Origin: Pseudooceanicola sediminis
GTDB taxonomy: Bacteria > Pseudomonadota > Alphaproteobacteria > Rhodobacterales > Rhodobacteraceae
Length of the DNA: 64,000 nt
Direction: 5' to 3'
Assembly (NCBI RefSeq): GCF_003575965.1
Contig: NZ_QWJJ01000016.1
Location: 58,310-122,309, forward strand
In this document: piece after piece, positions 34,469 through 43,791 of the stretch
Numbering within the stretch: the first letter of the stretch is position 1
Layout: each line of letters starts with the position of its first letter
Made by a program: the position numbers and the translations under genes
The notes under the pieces: model-generated
What the model was told of the DNA's origin: nothing
Seen by the model: only the letters and a program-made list of their open reading frames with translations
The model's database searches: none

Positions 34469-36394
34469 ATGCACCGCCCAGACCCCAACATACGCGACAC
34501 CCAACCTGTCATTCGCCAACTCGACGACTCCGCGATCAACCGCATCGCGGCGGGCGAGGTGGTCGAACGCCCTGCCTCCGTGGTCAAGGAACTGGTCGAA
34601 AATGCGCTCGACGCCGGGGCCACCCGGATCGAGGTGACCATCGCGGATGGCGGCAAGACCCTGATCCGCGTGCGCGACGACGGCTGCGGCATCACCCCCG
34701 ATGCGCTGCCGCTGGCCCTGTCGCGCCACGCCACCTCCAAGATCGACGGCTCCGACCTGCTCAACATCCACAGCTTCGGATTCCGGGGCGAGGCGCTGCC
34801 CTCCCTCGGTGCGGTCGGTCGCCTGACCCTGACCTCACGCGCGCGCGGATACGAGGCCGCCGAGATCCGCGTCAGCGGTGGCCGTACCGATCCCGTCCGC
34901 CCTGCCGCGCTCAACTCCGGCACCGTGGCCGAACTGCGCGATCTGTTCTATGCCACGCCCGCCCGCCTGAAATTCCTGCGCACCGACCGCGCTGAAACAC
35001 AGGCGGTCACCGACATCATCAAACGCCTCGCCATGGCGGAACCCTTCACCGGCTTTACCCTGCGCGATGCCTCGGGCGGCGGCGAGGGGCGCGTGCTGTT
35101 CCGCGCCGACCCCGAGACGGGCGACATGTTCGACGCACTGCATGGCCGCCTCGCCACTGTGCTGGGCCGCGAATTTGCCGAAAACGCGCTGGCGATTGAT
35201 GCCGAACGTGAAGGCCTGCACATGACCGGCTACGCCGCCCTGCCGACCTATTCACGTGGCGCGGCGGTGGCGCAGTTCCTCTTCGTCAATGGCCGCCCGG
35301 TGCGGGACAAGCTGTTGATGGGCGCGCTGCGCGCCGCCTATTTCGATTTCCTTTCGCGGGACCGCCACCCGGCGGCGGCGCTGTTCATCGATTGCGACCC
35401 GGTGCTGGTCGACGTCAACGTCCATCCCGCGAAATCCGAGGTCCGCTTTCGCGACCCGGCCGTCGCGCGCGGCCTGATCGTGTCGGGCCTGCGTCACGCG
35501 CTGGCGAACGCCGGGCACCGTGCCTCGACCACCGTCGCAGGCGCGACCCTCGGGGCCTTCCGCCCCGAGCGTCCGTCGCAGGCGGCCCTCGGCGCTGCGC
35601 AACAGGCCCTGGCGCCGGAAGATCACGATGCGCCGCGCGTCTATCAATACGACCCGCGACACCGTTCAGATACCGCTCAGATACCGTCCGGATACCGACG
35701 TTCGAATCCTGGCTTTTCAGACACTTACGCCGACATGCTGCCCAGTCTGACACCGACACCCTCTGCGCGCGCCGAACTGCCGGTGGAAAATGACACCCAG
35801 ACCCCGCTCGAAGCATACCCCCTCGGGGCGGCCCGCGCGCAGGTGCACGAGAATTACATCATCGCCCAGACGACGCGCGGCATGGTCGTCGTCGATCAGC
35901 ACGCCGCCCACGAACGGCTGGTCTATGAAAAGCTGAAGGCGCAGATGGCGGCCAGTGGCGTGCCCTCGCAGGCCCTGCTAATCCCGGAAATTGTCGAGCT
36001 TTCTCAATCGGATGCCGCCCGCCTTCTGGACGCTGCGGACGACCTCGCACGCTTTGGCCTGCATATCGAAGCCTTCGGCGGGGGCGCCATCGCGGTGCGC
36101 GAAACCCCCGCGATCCTGGGCGAAATCAACGCCGAGGCGCTGATCCGCGACGTGCTGGACGAGCTCACCGATCAGGATGACAGCATGGCCCTTCAGGCGC
36201 GGGTCGAGGCGATCCTGTCGCGGGTCGCCTGTCATGGGTCGATCCGTTCGGGTCGCCGTATGCAAGTCGCTGAAATGAATGAACTTTTGCGGCAGATGGA
36301 GGCAACCCCCCATTCCGGTCAGTGCAACCATGGCCGCCCCACCTACGTGGAGCTGCAACTCTCTGATATCGAACGGCTTTTCGGGCGCACATGA
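34469..36394 (+). CDS. mutL: DNA mismatch repair endonuclease MutL
   Basis: The 641-residue MutL couples MutS mismatch recognition to strand incision. The N-terminal GHKL ATPase has VKELVENALDAGATRIEV, DDGCGI, RHATSKI and GFRGEALPS, followed by the transducer domain to about residue 330. The C-terminal domain has DQHAAHERLVYE, the metal-binding endonuclease motif, plus ACHGSIRSGRRM and CNHGRPTYVEL. The linker (about 340-460) is variable and contains an array of the dispersed GATACCG element in frame, coding HRSDTAQIPSGYRRSN. No ribosome site is obvious. Its stop overlaps rmuC by four bases. Confidence 0.95.
   Translation: MHRPDPNIRDTQPVIRQLDDSAINRIAAGEVVERPASVVKELVENALDAGATRIEVTIADGGKTLIRVRDDGCGITPDALPLALSRHATSKIDGSDLLNIHSFGFRGEALPSLGAVGRLTLTSRARGYEAAEIRVSGGRTDPVRPAALNSGTVAELRDLFYATPARLKFLRTDRAETQAVTDIIKRLAMAEPFTGFTLRDASGGGEGRVLFRADPETGDMFDALHGRLATVLGREFAENALAIDAEREGLHMTGYAALPTYSRGAAVAQFLFVNGRPVRDKLLMGALRAAYFDFLSRDRHPAAALFIDCDPVLVDVNVHPAKSEVRFRDPAVARGLIVSGLRHALANAGHRASTTVAGATLGAFRPERPSQAALGAAQQALAPEDHDAPRVYQYDPRHRSDTAQIPSGYRRSNPGFSDTYADMLPSLTPTPSARAELPVENDTQTPLEAYPLGAARAQVHENYIIAQTTRGMVVVDQHAAHERLVYEKLKAQMAASGVPSQALLIPEIVELSQSDAARLLDAADDLARFGLHIEAFGGGAIAVRETPAILGEINAEALIRDVLDELTDQDDSMALQARVEAILSRVACHGSIRSGRRMQVAEMNELLRQMEATPHSGQCNHGRPTYVELQLSDIERLFGRT
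35658..35697 (+). repeat. Phased GATACCG array, copy 2 (4 units, 11-bp period), inside mutL
   Basis: Units start at 35658 (GACACCG), 35669, 35680 and 35691 (all GATACCG), 11 bases apart with spacers TTCA, CTCA and TCCG, followed by ACGTT. It sits in the non-conserved MutL linker in frame. In another reading frame one 33-bp cycle codes an 11-residue unit starting DTVQIP, which explains open frames around such arrays. Confidence 0.88.
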
Positions 36395-37626
36395 TCCAGA
36401 TCGGTTCCCTCACGCTGGATACCTCCGATCCGCTGACCCTCGTAATACTCGGTGGCGCGGCGGGCTTTGTCATCCTGTTGATTCTGCTGATCTTTTCGCT
36501 GCGCGCTGCCGCTCGCGCCTCTGATCCGCTGATCTGGCAGATGACCCAATTGTCGCGTCATGTCGAAGGGCTGGGCCGCGGTCAGGAACAACTCGCCGGG
36601 AATTTGTCCAACGTTTCCAACGCACAAACGACAGGGCAGGCACAGATGCTGCAATCGATGGAGGCTCGTCTGGCCCACGTCCAGCAGCAGATGAACGACC
36701 GGCTGCACGAAAACGCCATGCGCCAGGCCCGCTCTCTCTCCGAGATGCAGGAGAAGATGAACGCCCAGCTGCGCGGCGGCTCCGAGAACACCGTCAAGAG
36801 CCTGAGCGCCCTGCAAGAGCGGTTGCAAACGATTGACAAGGCTCAGGAAAATATCACGAAGCTGTCCGGTGACGTGCTGTCGTTGCAGGATATCCTGTCC
36901 AACAAGCAGACCCGTGGCGCCTTTGGCGAGATCCAGTTGAACGATATCGTCTCCAAGGCGCTGCCACCCGACAGTTATACGCTTCAGGCCAAGCTCTCCA
37001 ACGACCGCCGCGCCGATTGCCTGATCCATCTGCCGAACCCGCCCGGTCCCATCGTCGTCGATGCCAAGTTCCCGCTTGAGGCCTACGAGGCCCTGCGCCG
37101 CGCTGATACGACTGAGCAGAAGGCCCGCGCGGCGCAGATGTTTCGACAGTCCGTCCGCCATCATATCCGTGCGATTTCAGACCGTTATATCATCGAGGGC
37201 GAGACTGCGGACGGTGCGCTGATGTTCCTGCCCTCCGAAGCGGTCTATGCGGAACTGCACGCCAATTTCACGGATGTGGTGCGCGAAAGTTTCAACGCCC
37301 GTGTCTGGATCGTCTCGCCCACGACCTGCATGGCGACGCTGAACACCATGCGTGCCATCCTGAAAGATGCCCGGATGCGCGAACAGGCGGGTGCCATCCG
37401 CAAGACCCTGCACCTGCTGCATCGCGACGTCGAACTGGTGGTCGAACGCGTCGGAAAGCTGGAAACGCACTTCGATCAGGCGCGCCGTGACCTGGATGGT
37501 ATAGGCACCGCCGCCGAACGCGCCGGTAAACGTGCGCTGCGCCTCGATAATTTCGACTTCGAAGAGCTGACGTCAGAGGATGCGACGCCGCTGGAAAGCC
37601 TGGCGCAGGCGCCGTCAAACGGGTGA
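36391..37626 (+). CDS. rmuC: DNA recombination protein RmuC
   Basis: RmuC limits inversion-type recombination at short inverted repeats and carries a nuclease-like fold. The 411-residue protein has an N-terminal membrane segment (about 15-38), a coiled coil (about 50-160), and the RmuC domain: KQTRGAFGEIQLNDIVSKALPP, PPGPIVVDAKFPLEAYEAL with the Asp-Ala-Lys core, MFLPSEAVYAEL and WIVSPTTCMATLNTMRAIL. It overlaps the mutL stop by four bases (ATGA), an operon of two DNA-maintenance genes. Confidence 0.94.
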   Translation: MIQIGSLTLDTSDPLTLVILGGAAGFVILLILLIFSLRAAARASDPLIWQMTQLSRHVEGLGRGQEQLAGNLSNVSNAQTTGQAQMLQSMEARLAHVQQQMNDRLHENAMRQARSLSEMQEKMNAQLRGGSENTVKSLSALQERLQTIDKAQENITKLSGDVLSLQDILSNKQTRGAFGEIQLNDIVSKALPPDSYTLQAKLSNDRRADCLIHLPNPPGPIVVDAKFPLEAYEALRRADTTEQKARAAQMFRQSVRHHIRAISDRYIIEGETADGALMFLPSEAVYAELHANFTDVVRESFNARVWIVSPTTCMATLNTMRAILKDARMREQAGAIRKTLHLLHRDVELVVERVGKLETHFDQARRDLDGIGTAAERAGKRALRLDNFDFEELTSEDATPLESLAQAPSNG

Positions 37627-37725
37627 AATTGGCGCCGATCACCGCAGGGGCTTCCGCCGGGGGCATTTGCGTTCCAGGCCAAAGCTGTGGTCTTAGGTGA
37701 CTGACCCGTAGCACCGGAGGCCCCC

Positions 37726-38928
37726 ATGATTCCCGTTGATCCAGACCGATTTCTGGCTGATTTGCACCATCTGCGCAGCTTTGGCGCCTCTGGCGTCGGC
37801 AAGGGCGTGGTGCGCCAGGCCTATTCCGACGCCGACATCGCCGCGCGTGAATGGCTGGCCGCGCAATACGCCGAGGCCGGATTGCAGGCCACCATCGACC
37901 CGCTGGGTACGGTCTGGGGGCTGGCACCCGGGAAATCCCTTCTGGTCGGGTCGCACAGTGATACCCAACCCGAAGGCGGCTGGCTGGACGGTGCGCTTGG
38001 GGTGATCTGCGGGCTGGAACTGGCGCGGGCGGGGGTACAGGCTGGCCTCCCGATCTCTGCAGTGTCCTTTCAGGACGAAGAGGGCCGCTTTGGTGTCATG
38101 ACCGGCAGCCGCGTCTGGTCGGGCCGAACGACCCTGGCCGATGCGGATGCGCTGCGCGATTCCGGCGGTGTCACCTTTGCCGAGGGCCGTGCCCGAATGG
38201 CCCACATGGTCACGGGCGAGGTCGACCCCTCCAGGTTCTCCGGCTTTGTTGAATGCCATATCGAACAGGGCCCGTGGTTGGATGAGGCACAGGAGGCCGT
38301 GGGCGTTGTCACTGATATCGTTGGGATTCGTGACCTGACCATCACGTTTTCCGGTGAACAGAACCACGCGGGAACGACACCGATGCACCGCCGAAAGGAT
38401 GCCTTGAAAGGCATGTTGCGCTTTCAGTCCCTGATCGAAGAGCGGTTCCGCAACGTTGTGACCCCGCAAACGGTCTGGACGACTGGGCATGTGGATTTGC
38501 ACCCCGGATCGCACTCCATCGTTCCTGGGCGATGCAGTTTTTCGATGCAGTGGAGGGACGGTGACGCGGCACGCCTGGACCGAATGGAGACGATCGTGCG
38601 GGCAAGCGCGGCAGACGTCGCGGAAGAAACCGGGCTGACGCTTGAGATGTCGCAGATGCTGGGGCTGGAACCTGTGCCGATGGACCCTGCCTTGCAGGCT
38701 GCGTTGGCGATGGCCGCAGAGGGTCAGCTCCCGGGCCGCTGGCGCAAGATGCAATCGGGGGCCCTGCATGATGCGGCCAGCCTGTCGCGCCTGATGCCTG
38801 TGGCCATGCTGTTCGTGCCGTCGATCAACGGGATCAGCCACGCCTTTGCAGAAGACACCGAGGAGGCGGATCTTGTCGCGGGGCTGAAGGTGCTCGCCGA
38901 CGCTGTCGAGGCGATTGCCACCGCTTGA
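37726..38928 (+). CDS. M20-family amidohydrolase (allantoate / N-carbamoyl-amino-acid amidohydrolase type)
   Basis: The 400-residue cytoplasmic metallohydrolase has the dinuclear metal ligands of the M20/AmaB group: [19 protein letters not shown] (His, Asp), QDEEGRFGV (Glu), ECHIEQG (His) and [12 protein letters not shown] (His). The lid domain has [16 protein letters not shown]. The family hydrolyses allantoate, N-carbamoyl-L-amino acids or beta-ureidopropionate; sequence alone does not decide. The presence of puuD nearby hints at purine degradation. It stands alone, 99 bases after rmuC. An ATG at 37726 is supported by GGAGG upstream. Confidence 0.87.
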   Translation: MIPVDPDRFLADLHHLRSFGASGVGKGVVRQAYSDADIAAREWLAAQYAEAGLQATIDPLGTVWGLAPGKSLLVGSHSDTQPEGGWLDGALGVICGLELARAGVQAGLPISAVSFQDEEGRFGVMTGSRVWSGRTTLADADALRDSGGVTFAEGRARMAHMVTGEVDPSRFSGFVECHIEQGPWLDEAQEAVGVVTDIVGIRDLTITFSGEQNHAGTTPMHRRKDALKGMLRFQSLIEERFRNVVTPQTVWTTGHVDLHPGSHSIVPGRCSFSMQWRDGDAARLDRMETIVRASAADVAEETGLTLEMSQMLGLEPVPMDPALQAALAMAAEGQLPGRWRKMQSGALHDAASLSRLMPVAMLFVPSINGISHAFAEDTEEADLVAGLKVLADAVEAIATA

Positions 38929-38959
38929 TGTGCGTCAGATGAGTGCCGGCCAGGCCGCG

Positions 38960-39667
38960 CTAGCCCCAGGTGACATCGCCTAGAAAGATATACCCCGCGC
39001 CGTAGATCGTCTTGATCAGGCGTGGGTTTTTCGTGTCTTCGCGCAATTTGGTACGTAGTCGAGAGATCCGCACATCCATCGCACGATCAAAACTTTCACC
39101 TGCGGCGCCGCCCAGAACCTCCTGCATGGTGGCCCGTGACACGAGGCGTTTCGGGCGTTCGAGGAACAGGCGCAACACTTCTGCTTCGGCATGGGAAAAC
39201 GGCGTCTCCTCTCCGTCTGCATCCTCTAGCGAGAAGCGGTCGAAATGGGCAGTCCAGCCGTTGAAGTGCGCGATCTGACCTGCGCCCGACCCCGTGACAA
39301 GGTGATCCCGACGCAGGCGTGCACGAATGCGCGCCACGACTTCGCCAGGGTCGAAGGGCTTGATGATGTAGTCGTCAGCACCGAGTTCCAGGCCGGTTAC
39401 CCGATCCTGCACTTGTGCACGGCCTGAAATGATGATGATCGTCGCCCCTTTTTCCAGCGCCAGGCGATGCACCAGGGTCAGACCGTCACGGTCGGGCAGG
39501 GACAGGTCGACCAGGCAAACATCGGGAGTGATGGTTTTCAGAGCAGCTTCGAAGTCTGTCGCGCGGGCAAAGGCGCGCGTCCGAAAACCTGCCTGTTCCA
39601 GCGCGGTGACAAGGATATCGCGGATTTCGGGTTCGTCATCCAGGATCGTGACCAGGGGGCTACTCAT
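38960..39667 (-). CDS. OmpR-family response regulator
   Basis: The 235-residue protein has a receiver domain with phosphoacceptor D54 (VDLSLPDRDG), acidic pair D10-D11, K in the IIKPFD loop, and a C-terminal winged helix (about 140-230, FSHAEAEVLRLFLERPKRLVSRATMQEVL, RAMDVRISRLRTKLRED, IYGAGYIF). It is immediately downstream of, and overlaps by four bases, a hybrid histidine kinase gene, so the two form a two-component system. Its target is probably the divergent operon beginning at 41815. Confidence 0.93.
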   Translation of the reverse strand: MSSPLVTILDDEPEIRDILVTALEQAGFRTRAFARATDFEAALKTITPDVCLVDLSLPDRDGLTLVHRLALEKGATIIIISGRAQVQDRVTGLELGADDYIIKPFDPGEVVARIRARLRRDHLVTGSGAGQIAHFNGWTAHFDRFSLEDADGEETPFSHAEAEVLRLFLERPKRLVSRATMQEVLGGAAGESFDRAMDVRISRLRTKLREDTKNPRLIKTIYGAGYIFLGDVTWG

Positions 39668-41577
39668 TCGACGCGCGCTCCTTCTTGCAGGAATGTACGT
39701 AGCTGGGTGGCATCGAAAGGCTTTTGCAGGACAGGGCCACGGGCCCGCGCGGCCCTGTGCAGGCCGTGGTCGGGGCGCAGCGAGGTCATCATGACAAAGG
39801 GCGGCGCAGCGGCCGGCAGCGCATCAAGCAGATCCAGGCCGGTCGCGCTGCCCTCAAGCGACAGATCGCTGAGGATCAATGCCAGATCGTCGAGATCCGC
39901 GATGATTTCCAGCGCTTCGGCGGCGGTGGGGGCCTCGATCACGGAATAGCCTGTCTCGACCAGCATCTGCCGGATCGATTGGCGCAGGTCGGTGCTGTCT
40001 TCGACCAAAAGCGCCAGACCTCCCGGAGAGGCCATTTGCGGCAATTCTCGCCAAGGTAGCGAAAGTATGACCTCCGCTCCCGAGGGGTGGTTTGCGATCC
40101 GCATGCGGCCACCGGCGCGCTGCGTCATGTCATAGACCATCGAAAGACCCAGCCCCGAGCCCTCCTTTCCCTTGGTGGTAAAGAAAGGGTCTGTCGCCTT
40201 TTTCAGTGCCGTGGCGGCAAAGCCGGGGCCGCTGTCCGACACCCGGATCTGCAACCATGTCCCCTGGACGTTGCCGCAGGTGATCACGATCCGCCCCGGT
40301 CCGTCGCCGATCGCGTCGCGGGCATTCAGGACGAGGTTCAGCAGACTGTCTTGCAGCATACCCGAATCCAGCCAAAGCCGTTGCGCCTTTGCGGTGTTGT
40401 CGATTGTGAGGTGCACGTTCACCGGCAGGGCAGAGCGGGCAAGCGTGGCGAAATCCGCCAGAAAGGCCGCCCAATCCGTCGGGCCGGGGCTGTGTTCGCG
40501 CCCCCCGGTCATGTCCGCGATCCGGTTGAGCAGGTCACCACCGCGCTTGGCCGCCCGCTGAGTCGCGGAGACCAGCGTCTGTGCCGCATCTGGAAGGTCT
40601 TGGCGCGCGAGTTGCGATTGCAGTCCAAGGATGATTGTCAGCAGGTTGGAAAAATCGTGCGCCATGCCTGATGTGACCTGCGCCGCCAGTTCTCTCCGTC
40701 GGGTCTGCGTCAGGGCGGCACGGGTCTGGCTTTCTTCGGTGACATCCATCGACATGATATAGACGCCTTCGGTGCCATTCGGTGTCAGGGCGGTCCGGAT
40801 GCGGCGGCTGCTGGATTCGTCCGTGAACTCAAACGCGGCGGCGCGCCCCTGCATCGCGGAATCGATATAGGGCCGCACGGCCTGGTGCACCTGGTGACCC
40901 AGAACATCCGCGATATGCAGCCCGACGATATGCGATGGTCGGCCGGGCAGAATGGTGTTCAGACGGCGGTTTGAATAGGTGTAGATCCGCTGCGGAGAGA
41001 TATGGGCGATATGGGCGGGCAGCATCTCGGTCGTCAGTCGTATGCGAGCCTCCATTTCCGTCAGGCCGCGACGCGCCTCCTCAAGCCGGGAATTTGCCGC
41101 CTTAAGCTGGCGGTTGGTGGCGGCCAGCTCTTCGGCGCGGGTCAACAGTTGGTCTGACAGCTCTTCGGAGCGGGCGCGAAGCAAGGCTTCCTGCCGTTTG
41201 GTGTCCGTGATGTCGGTATAGACGGCAACCCAACCGCCCTGCGGCAAGGGCGCACCTTCGACACTGACAACCCGACCGTTGGCACGTGTTCGTTCCATGT
41301 AATGTGGCTGAAAGGCGCGCGCAGTCTCGACCCGCTGGCGAATCGCCGCCTCGATATCATCAAGGGGGCCGTATTCGCCGCTGATGCAGAGGTGGCGGAT
41401 TGTATCTTCGAACCGGGCACCGGTGCGCACAAGTTCGGGCGGCAGATCGAACATCGCGCGAAACTGGCGATTGGATTGCACGAGGCGAAGATCCTGATCG
41501 TAAACGGAAAGTGCCTGCTGAATCAGGTTCAGACCGGCCATGGTCATCGTCTCTTTCTGCGATGCGCTGGTGTTCAA
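39664..41577 (-). CDS. Hybrid sensor histidine kinase with PAS domains
   Basis: The 637-residue protein lacks membrane segments, so it is cytoplasmic. Layout: two PAS-like regions (about 14-130 and 180-290), a coiled coil (about 130-180), HisKA with the phosphoacceptor in GMAHDFSNLL (about 307), an ATPase with NLVLNARDAIGDGPG, VSDSGPGF and GSGLGLSMVYDMTQRAGG, and a C-terminal receiver (about 520-635) with D572 in LSDLSLEG. The C-terminal receiver and the separate response regulator suggest a phosphorelay with internal transfer. It is divergent from the CoA ligase operon across 237 bases and probably senses a metabolite related to it. Confidence 0.9.
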   Translation of the reverse strand: MNTSASQKETMTMAGLNLIQQALSVYDQDLRLVQSNRQFRAMFDLPPELVRTGARFEDTIRHLCISGEYGPLDDIEAAIRQRVETARAFQPHYMERTRANGRVVSVEGAPLPQGGWVAVYTDITDTKRQEALLRARSEELSDQLLTRAEELAATNRQLKAANSRLEEARRGLTEMEARIRLTTEMLPAHIAHISPQRIYTYSNRRLNTILPGRPSHIVGLHIADVLGHQVHQAVRPYIDSAMQGRAAAFEFTDESSSRRIRTALTPNGTEGVYIMSMDVTEESQTRAALTQTRRRELAAQVTSGMAHDFSNLLTIILGLQSQLARQDLPDAAQTLVSATQRAAKRGGDLLNRIADMTGGREHSPGPTDWAAFLADFATLARSALPVNVHLTIDNTAKAQRLWLDSGMLQDSLLNLVLNARDAIGDGPGRIVITCGNVQGTWLQIRVSDSGPGFAATALKKATDPFFTTKGKEGSGLGLSMVYDMTQRAGGRMRIANHPSGAEVILSLPWRELPQMASPGGLALLVEDSTDLRQSIRQMLVETGYSVIEAPTAAEALEIIADLDDLALILSDLSLEGSATGLDLLDALPAAAPPFVMMTSLRPDHGLHRAARARGPVLQKPFDATQLRTFLQEGARVE

Positions 41578-41776
41578 ATGCCGTCCTCCTCTGCCATCGC
41601 TAGCGGGGAACGGGCTCCGGCGAAAGGGTGCCGCAGCGCAACCGCAGCGAGATCTCTTCGCAGGCGCAGTACCCGTAACAATTCGTTAGGTTTTGGAAAT
41701 GATCCAGTAAAAATTGCCGACAAGGCTGGCTTTGTCGCTAGGGTGATCCCCTGCGATCCGCTTTGAGGAGAGCGGC

Positions 41777-41798
41777 GTCCGGCTTGGGAGGGCCGGAC
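41777..41798. promoter_or_regulatory. Inverted repeat just upstream of the CoA ligase gene
   Basis: GTCCGGC (41777-41783) is perfectly matched by GCCGGAC (41792-41798) with 8 bases between, 17 bases before the GTG start of the operon's first gene and overlapping the GGAGG ribosome-site area. It could be a leader hairpin controlling translation or an operator. Confidence 0.4.
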
Positions 41799-41814
41799 TA
41801 CGGGAGGACAAAGA

Positions 41815-43791
41815 GTGACGGCAAATGCCCATGACGCGGGCGGGGCGGCGCAATCTATGCCGGCCCTGCTGGATCGCAACGCCAAGGCGTACCCAAAGAA
41901 GGCAGCCTATCGCGAGAAAGAGTTCGGGATCTGGCAAAGCTGGACCTGGGCCGAGACCCGCGAAGAGATCCGCATGCTGGCGCTTGGGCTGCTGGACCTT
42001 GGTGTGCAACGTGGCGATTTCATCGCGATCATCGGGGCGAACCGCCCACATCTTTATTGGTCCATCGTTGCGGCCCAGATGATCGGAGCGGTCCCGGTTC
42101 CCCTGTATGCCGACAGCGCGGCTGACGAAATGGCCTATGTCCTGGATCACTGCGGCGCGCGCTTTGTCATCGCAGAAGATCAGGAACAGGTCGACAAGAT
42201 CAGCGATATCCGGGCGCAGCTGGGCGCGCTTGAGGAGGTGATCTATCTGGATCCTAAGGGGATGCGCAAATACGACCATTCGCATCTGCATGACTTTGTC
42301 GGAATTCAGACCCGCGGCAATGCCGCACGCGGCACACTTCTGGTGGAGCTGGAGCGGCGCCAGGGCGACATCACTTATGACGACATATGTGTCATGCTGT
42401 ACACGTCCGGCACGACGGGCAAGCCCAAGGGGGTGGTGCTGTCGAACCGCAATATCATCGAGACGTCGAAAAACTCCTCTGATTTTGACAACTTGGGGCC
42501 GGGGGACGAGGTCTTGGCCTATCTGCCGATGGCCTGGGTCGGCGATTTCATCTTTTCCATCGGGCAGGCGTACTGGACCGGTTTCTGTGTCAATTGCCCA
42601 GAGAGCGAGACGACGCTGATCACCGATCTGCGCGAGATCGGGCCGACCTATTATTTCGCGCCGCCACGGGTGTTCGAGACGCAGCTGACCAACGTCATGA
42701 TCCGCATGGAGGATGCCGGGCGTCTGAAGAAAAAGCTGTTCGATCATTTCATGGGGCTGGCCCGGCGGGTGGGGGGCGACATTCTGGATGGCAAACCCGT
42801 GGGGGTGCTGGATCGCTTGCGATACCGGCTTGGCAGCGTCCTGATCTATGGTCCGCTTAAGGATACGCTCGGGTTGGGCCGGGTGCGGGTGGGCTATACG
42901 GCGGGCGAGGCGATCGGCCCTGAAATCTTTGATTTCTATCGCTCTCTCGGGATCAACCTGAAACAGCTGTATGGGCAGACCGAGGCCAGCGTCTTTATCA
43001 CGCAACAACCCGACGGTCAGGTGCGCAGCGATACGGTGGGGGTCGCCTCGCCCGGTGTCGAGATTCGCATCGGGGACAGTGGCGAGGTGTATTATCGCGG
43101 TCCGGGAGTTTTCGAGTATTATTACAAGAACGCCGAGAGCACGGCCTCGACCAAGGATGCGGAGGGGTGGGTGGCTACAGGGGATGCCGGTTTCATCGAA
43201 GAGGAGACCGGACATCTGCGTATCATCGACCGCGCCAAGGACGTGGGCAAGATGGCGGACGGGCGCCTCTTTGCGCCAAAGTACGTTGAAAATAAACTGA
43301 AATTCTATCCCAATATTCTCGAAGCCGTGGTTTTTGGCAACGGTCGCGACTGCTGCACCGCCTTCATCAACATCGACCTGAACGCGGTTGGCAACTGGGC
43401 GGAGCGCAGGAATATCGCCTATTCCAGCTATCAGGAACTGGCGGGGCACCCCCAGGTGCTGGATGCCATTCAGGGGCACGTCGAAGCGATCAATGCCTCG
43501 ATCGCGGAGGATGAGATGCTGTCCGGCTGCCAGATCCACAGGTTCTTGATATTGCACAAGGAACTGGACGCCGACGATGGCGAGATGACCCGAACGCGCA
43601 AGGTGCGGCGGCGGATCATCGAGGAGAAATACAAGGACCTGATCCAGGCCCTGTACAGTGACGCACAACAGGTCAGCACGCGCACCGAGGTGACCTACGA
43701 AGACGGGCGCAAGGGGCATATCGCGGCCACTCTGGTGCTGCGCGATGCCGCTGTGACGACGCCTGCACAACCACGGGTGGCCGCAGAATGA
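41815..43791 (+). CDS. AMP-dependent acyl-CoA ligase (FAA1/long-chain type)
   Basis: The 658-residue cytoplasmic ligase activates a carboxylic acid with ATP and CoA. Motifs: YTSGTTGKPKGVV near 196, AWVGDFIFSIGQAYWTG, LYGQTEAS, GWVATGDAGF and IIDRAKDVGKMADGRLFAPKYVENK with a catalytic Lys region. The start is GTG at 41815 with GGAGG eight bases upstream. A RefSeq-type label would be long-chain fatty-acid CoA ligase, but in this genomic context (with a Liv-type importer) the true substrate is open. First gene of the operon; overlaps the ATPase gene by four bases. Confidence 0.88.
   Translation: MTANAHDAGGAAQSMPALLDRNAKAYPKKAAYREKEFGIWQSWTWAETREEIRMLALGLLDLGVQRGDFIAIIGANRPHLYWSIVAAQMIGAVPVPLYADSAADEMAYVLDHCGARFVIAEDQEQVDKISDIRAQLGALEEVIYLDPKGMRKYDHSHLHDFVGIQTRGNAARGTLLVELERRQGDITYDDICVMLYTSGTTGKPKGVVLSNRNIIETSKNSSDFDNLGPGDEVLAYLPMAWVGDFIFSIGQAYWTGFCVNCPESETTLITDLREIGPTYYFAPPRVFETQLTNVMIRMEDAGRLKKKLFDHFMGLARRVGGDILDGKPVGVLDRLRYRLGSVLIYGPLKDTLGLGRVRVGYTAGEAIGPEIFDFYRSLGINLKQLYGQTEASVFITQQPDGQVRSDTVGVASPGVEIRIGDSGEVYYRGPGVFEYYYKNAESTASTKDAEGWVATGDAGFIEEETGHLRIIDRAKDVGKMADGRLFAPKYVENKLKFYPNILEAVVFGNGRDCCTAFINIDLNAVGNWAERRNIAYSSYQELAGHPQVLDAIQGHVEAINASIAEDEMLSGCQIHRFLILHKELDADDGEMTRTRKVRRRIIEEKYKDLIQALYSDAQQVSTRTEVTYEDGRKGHIAATLVLRDAAVTTPAQPRVAAE

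Noticed and set aside
41686-43770. 694-residue open frame antisense to the CoA ligase gene
   Set aside because: Shadow of a GC-rich gene; no domain recognised, and the sense frame has all adenylate-enzyme motifs.
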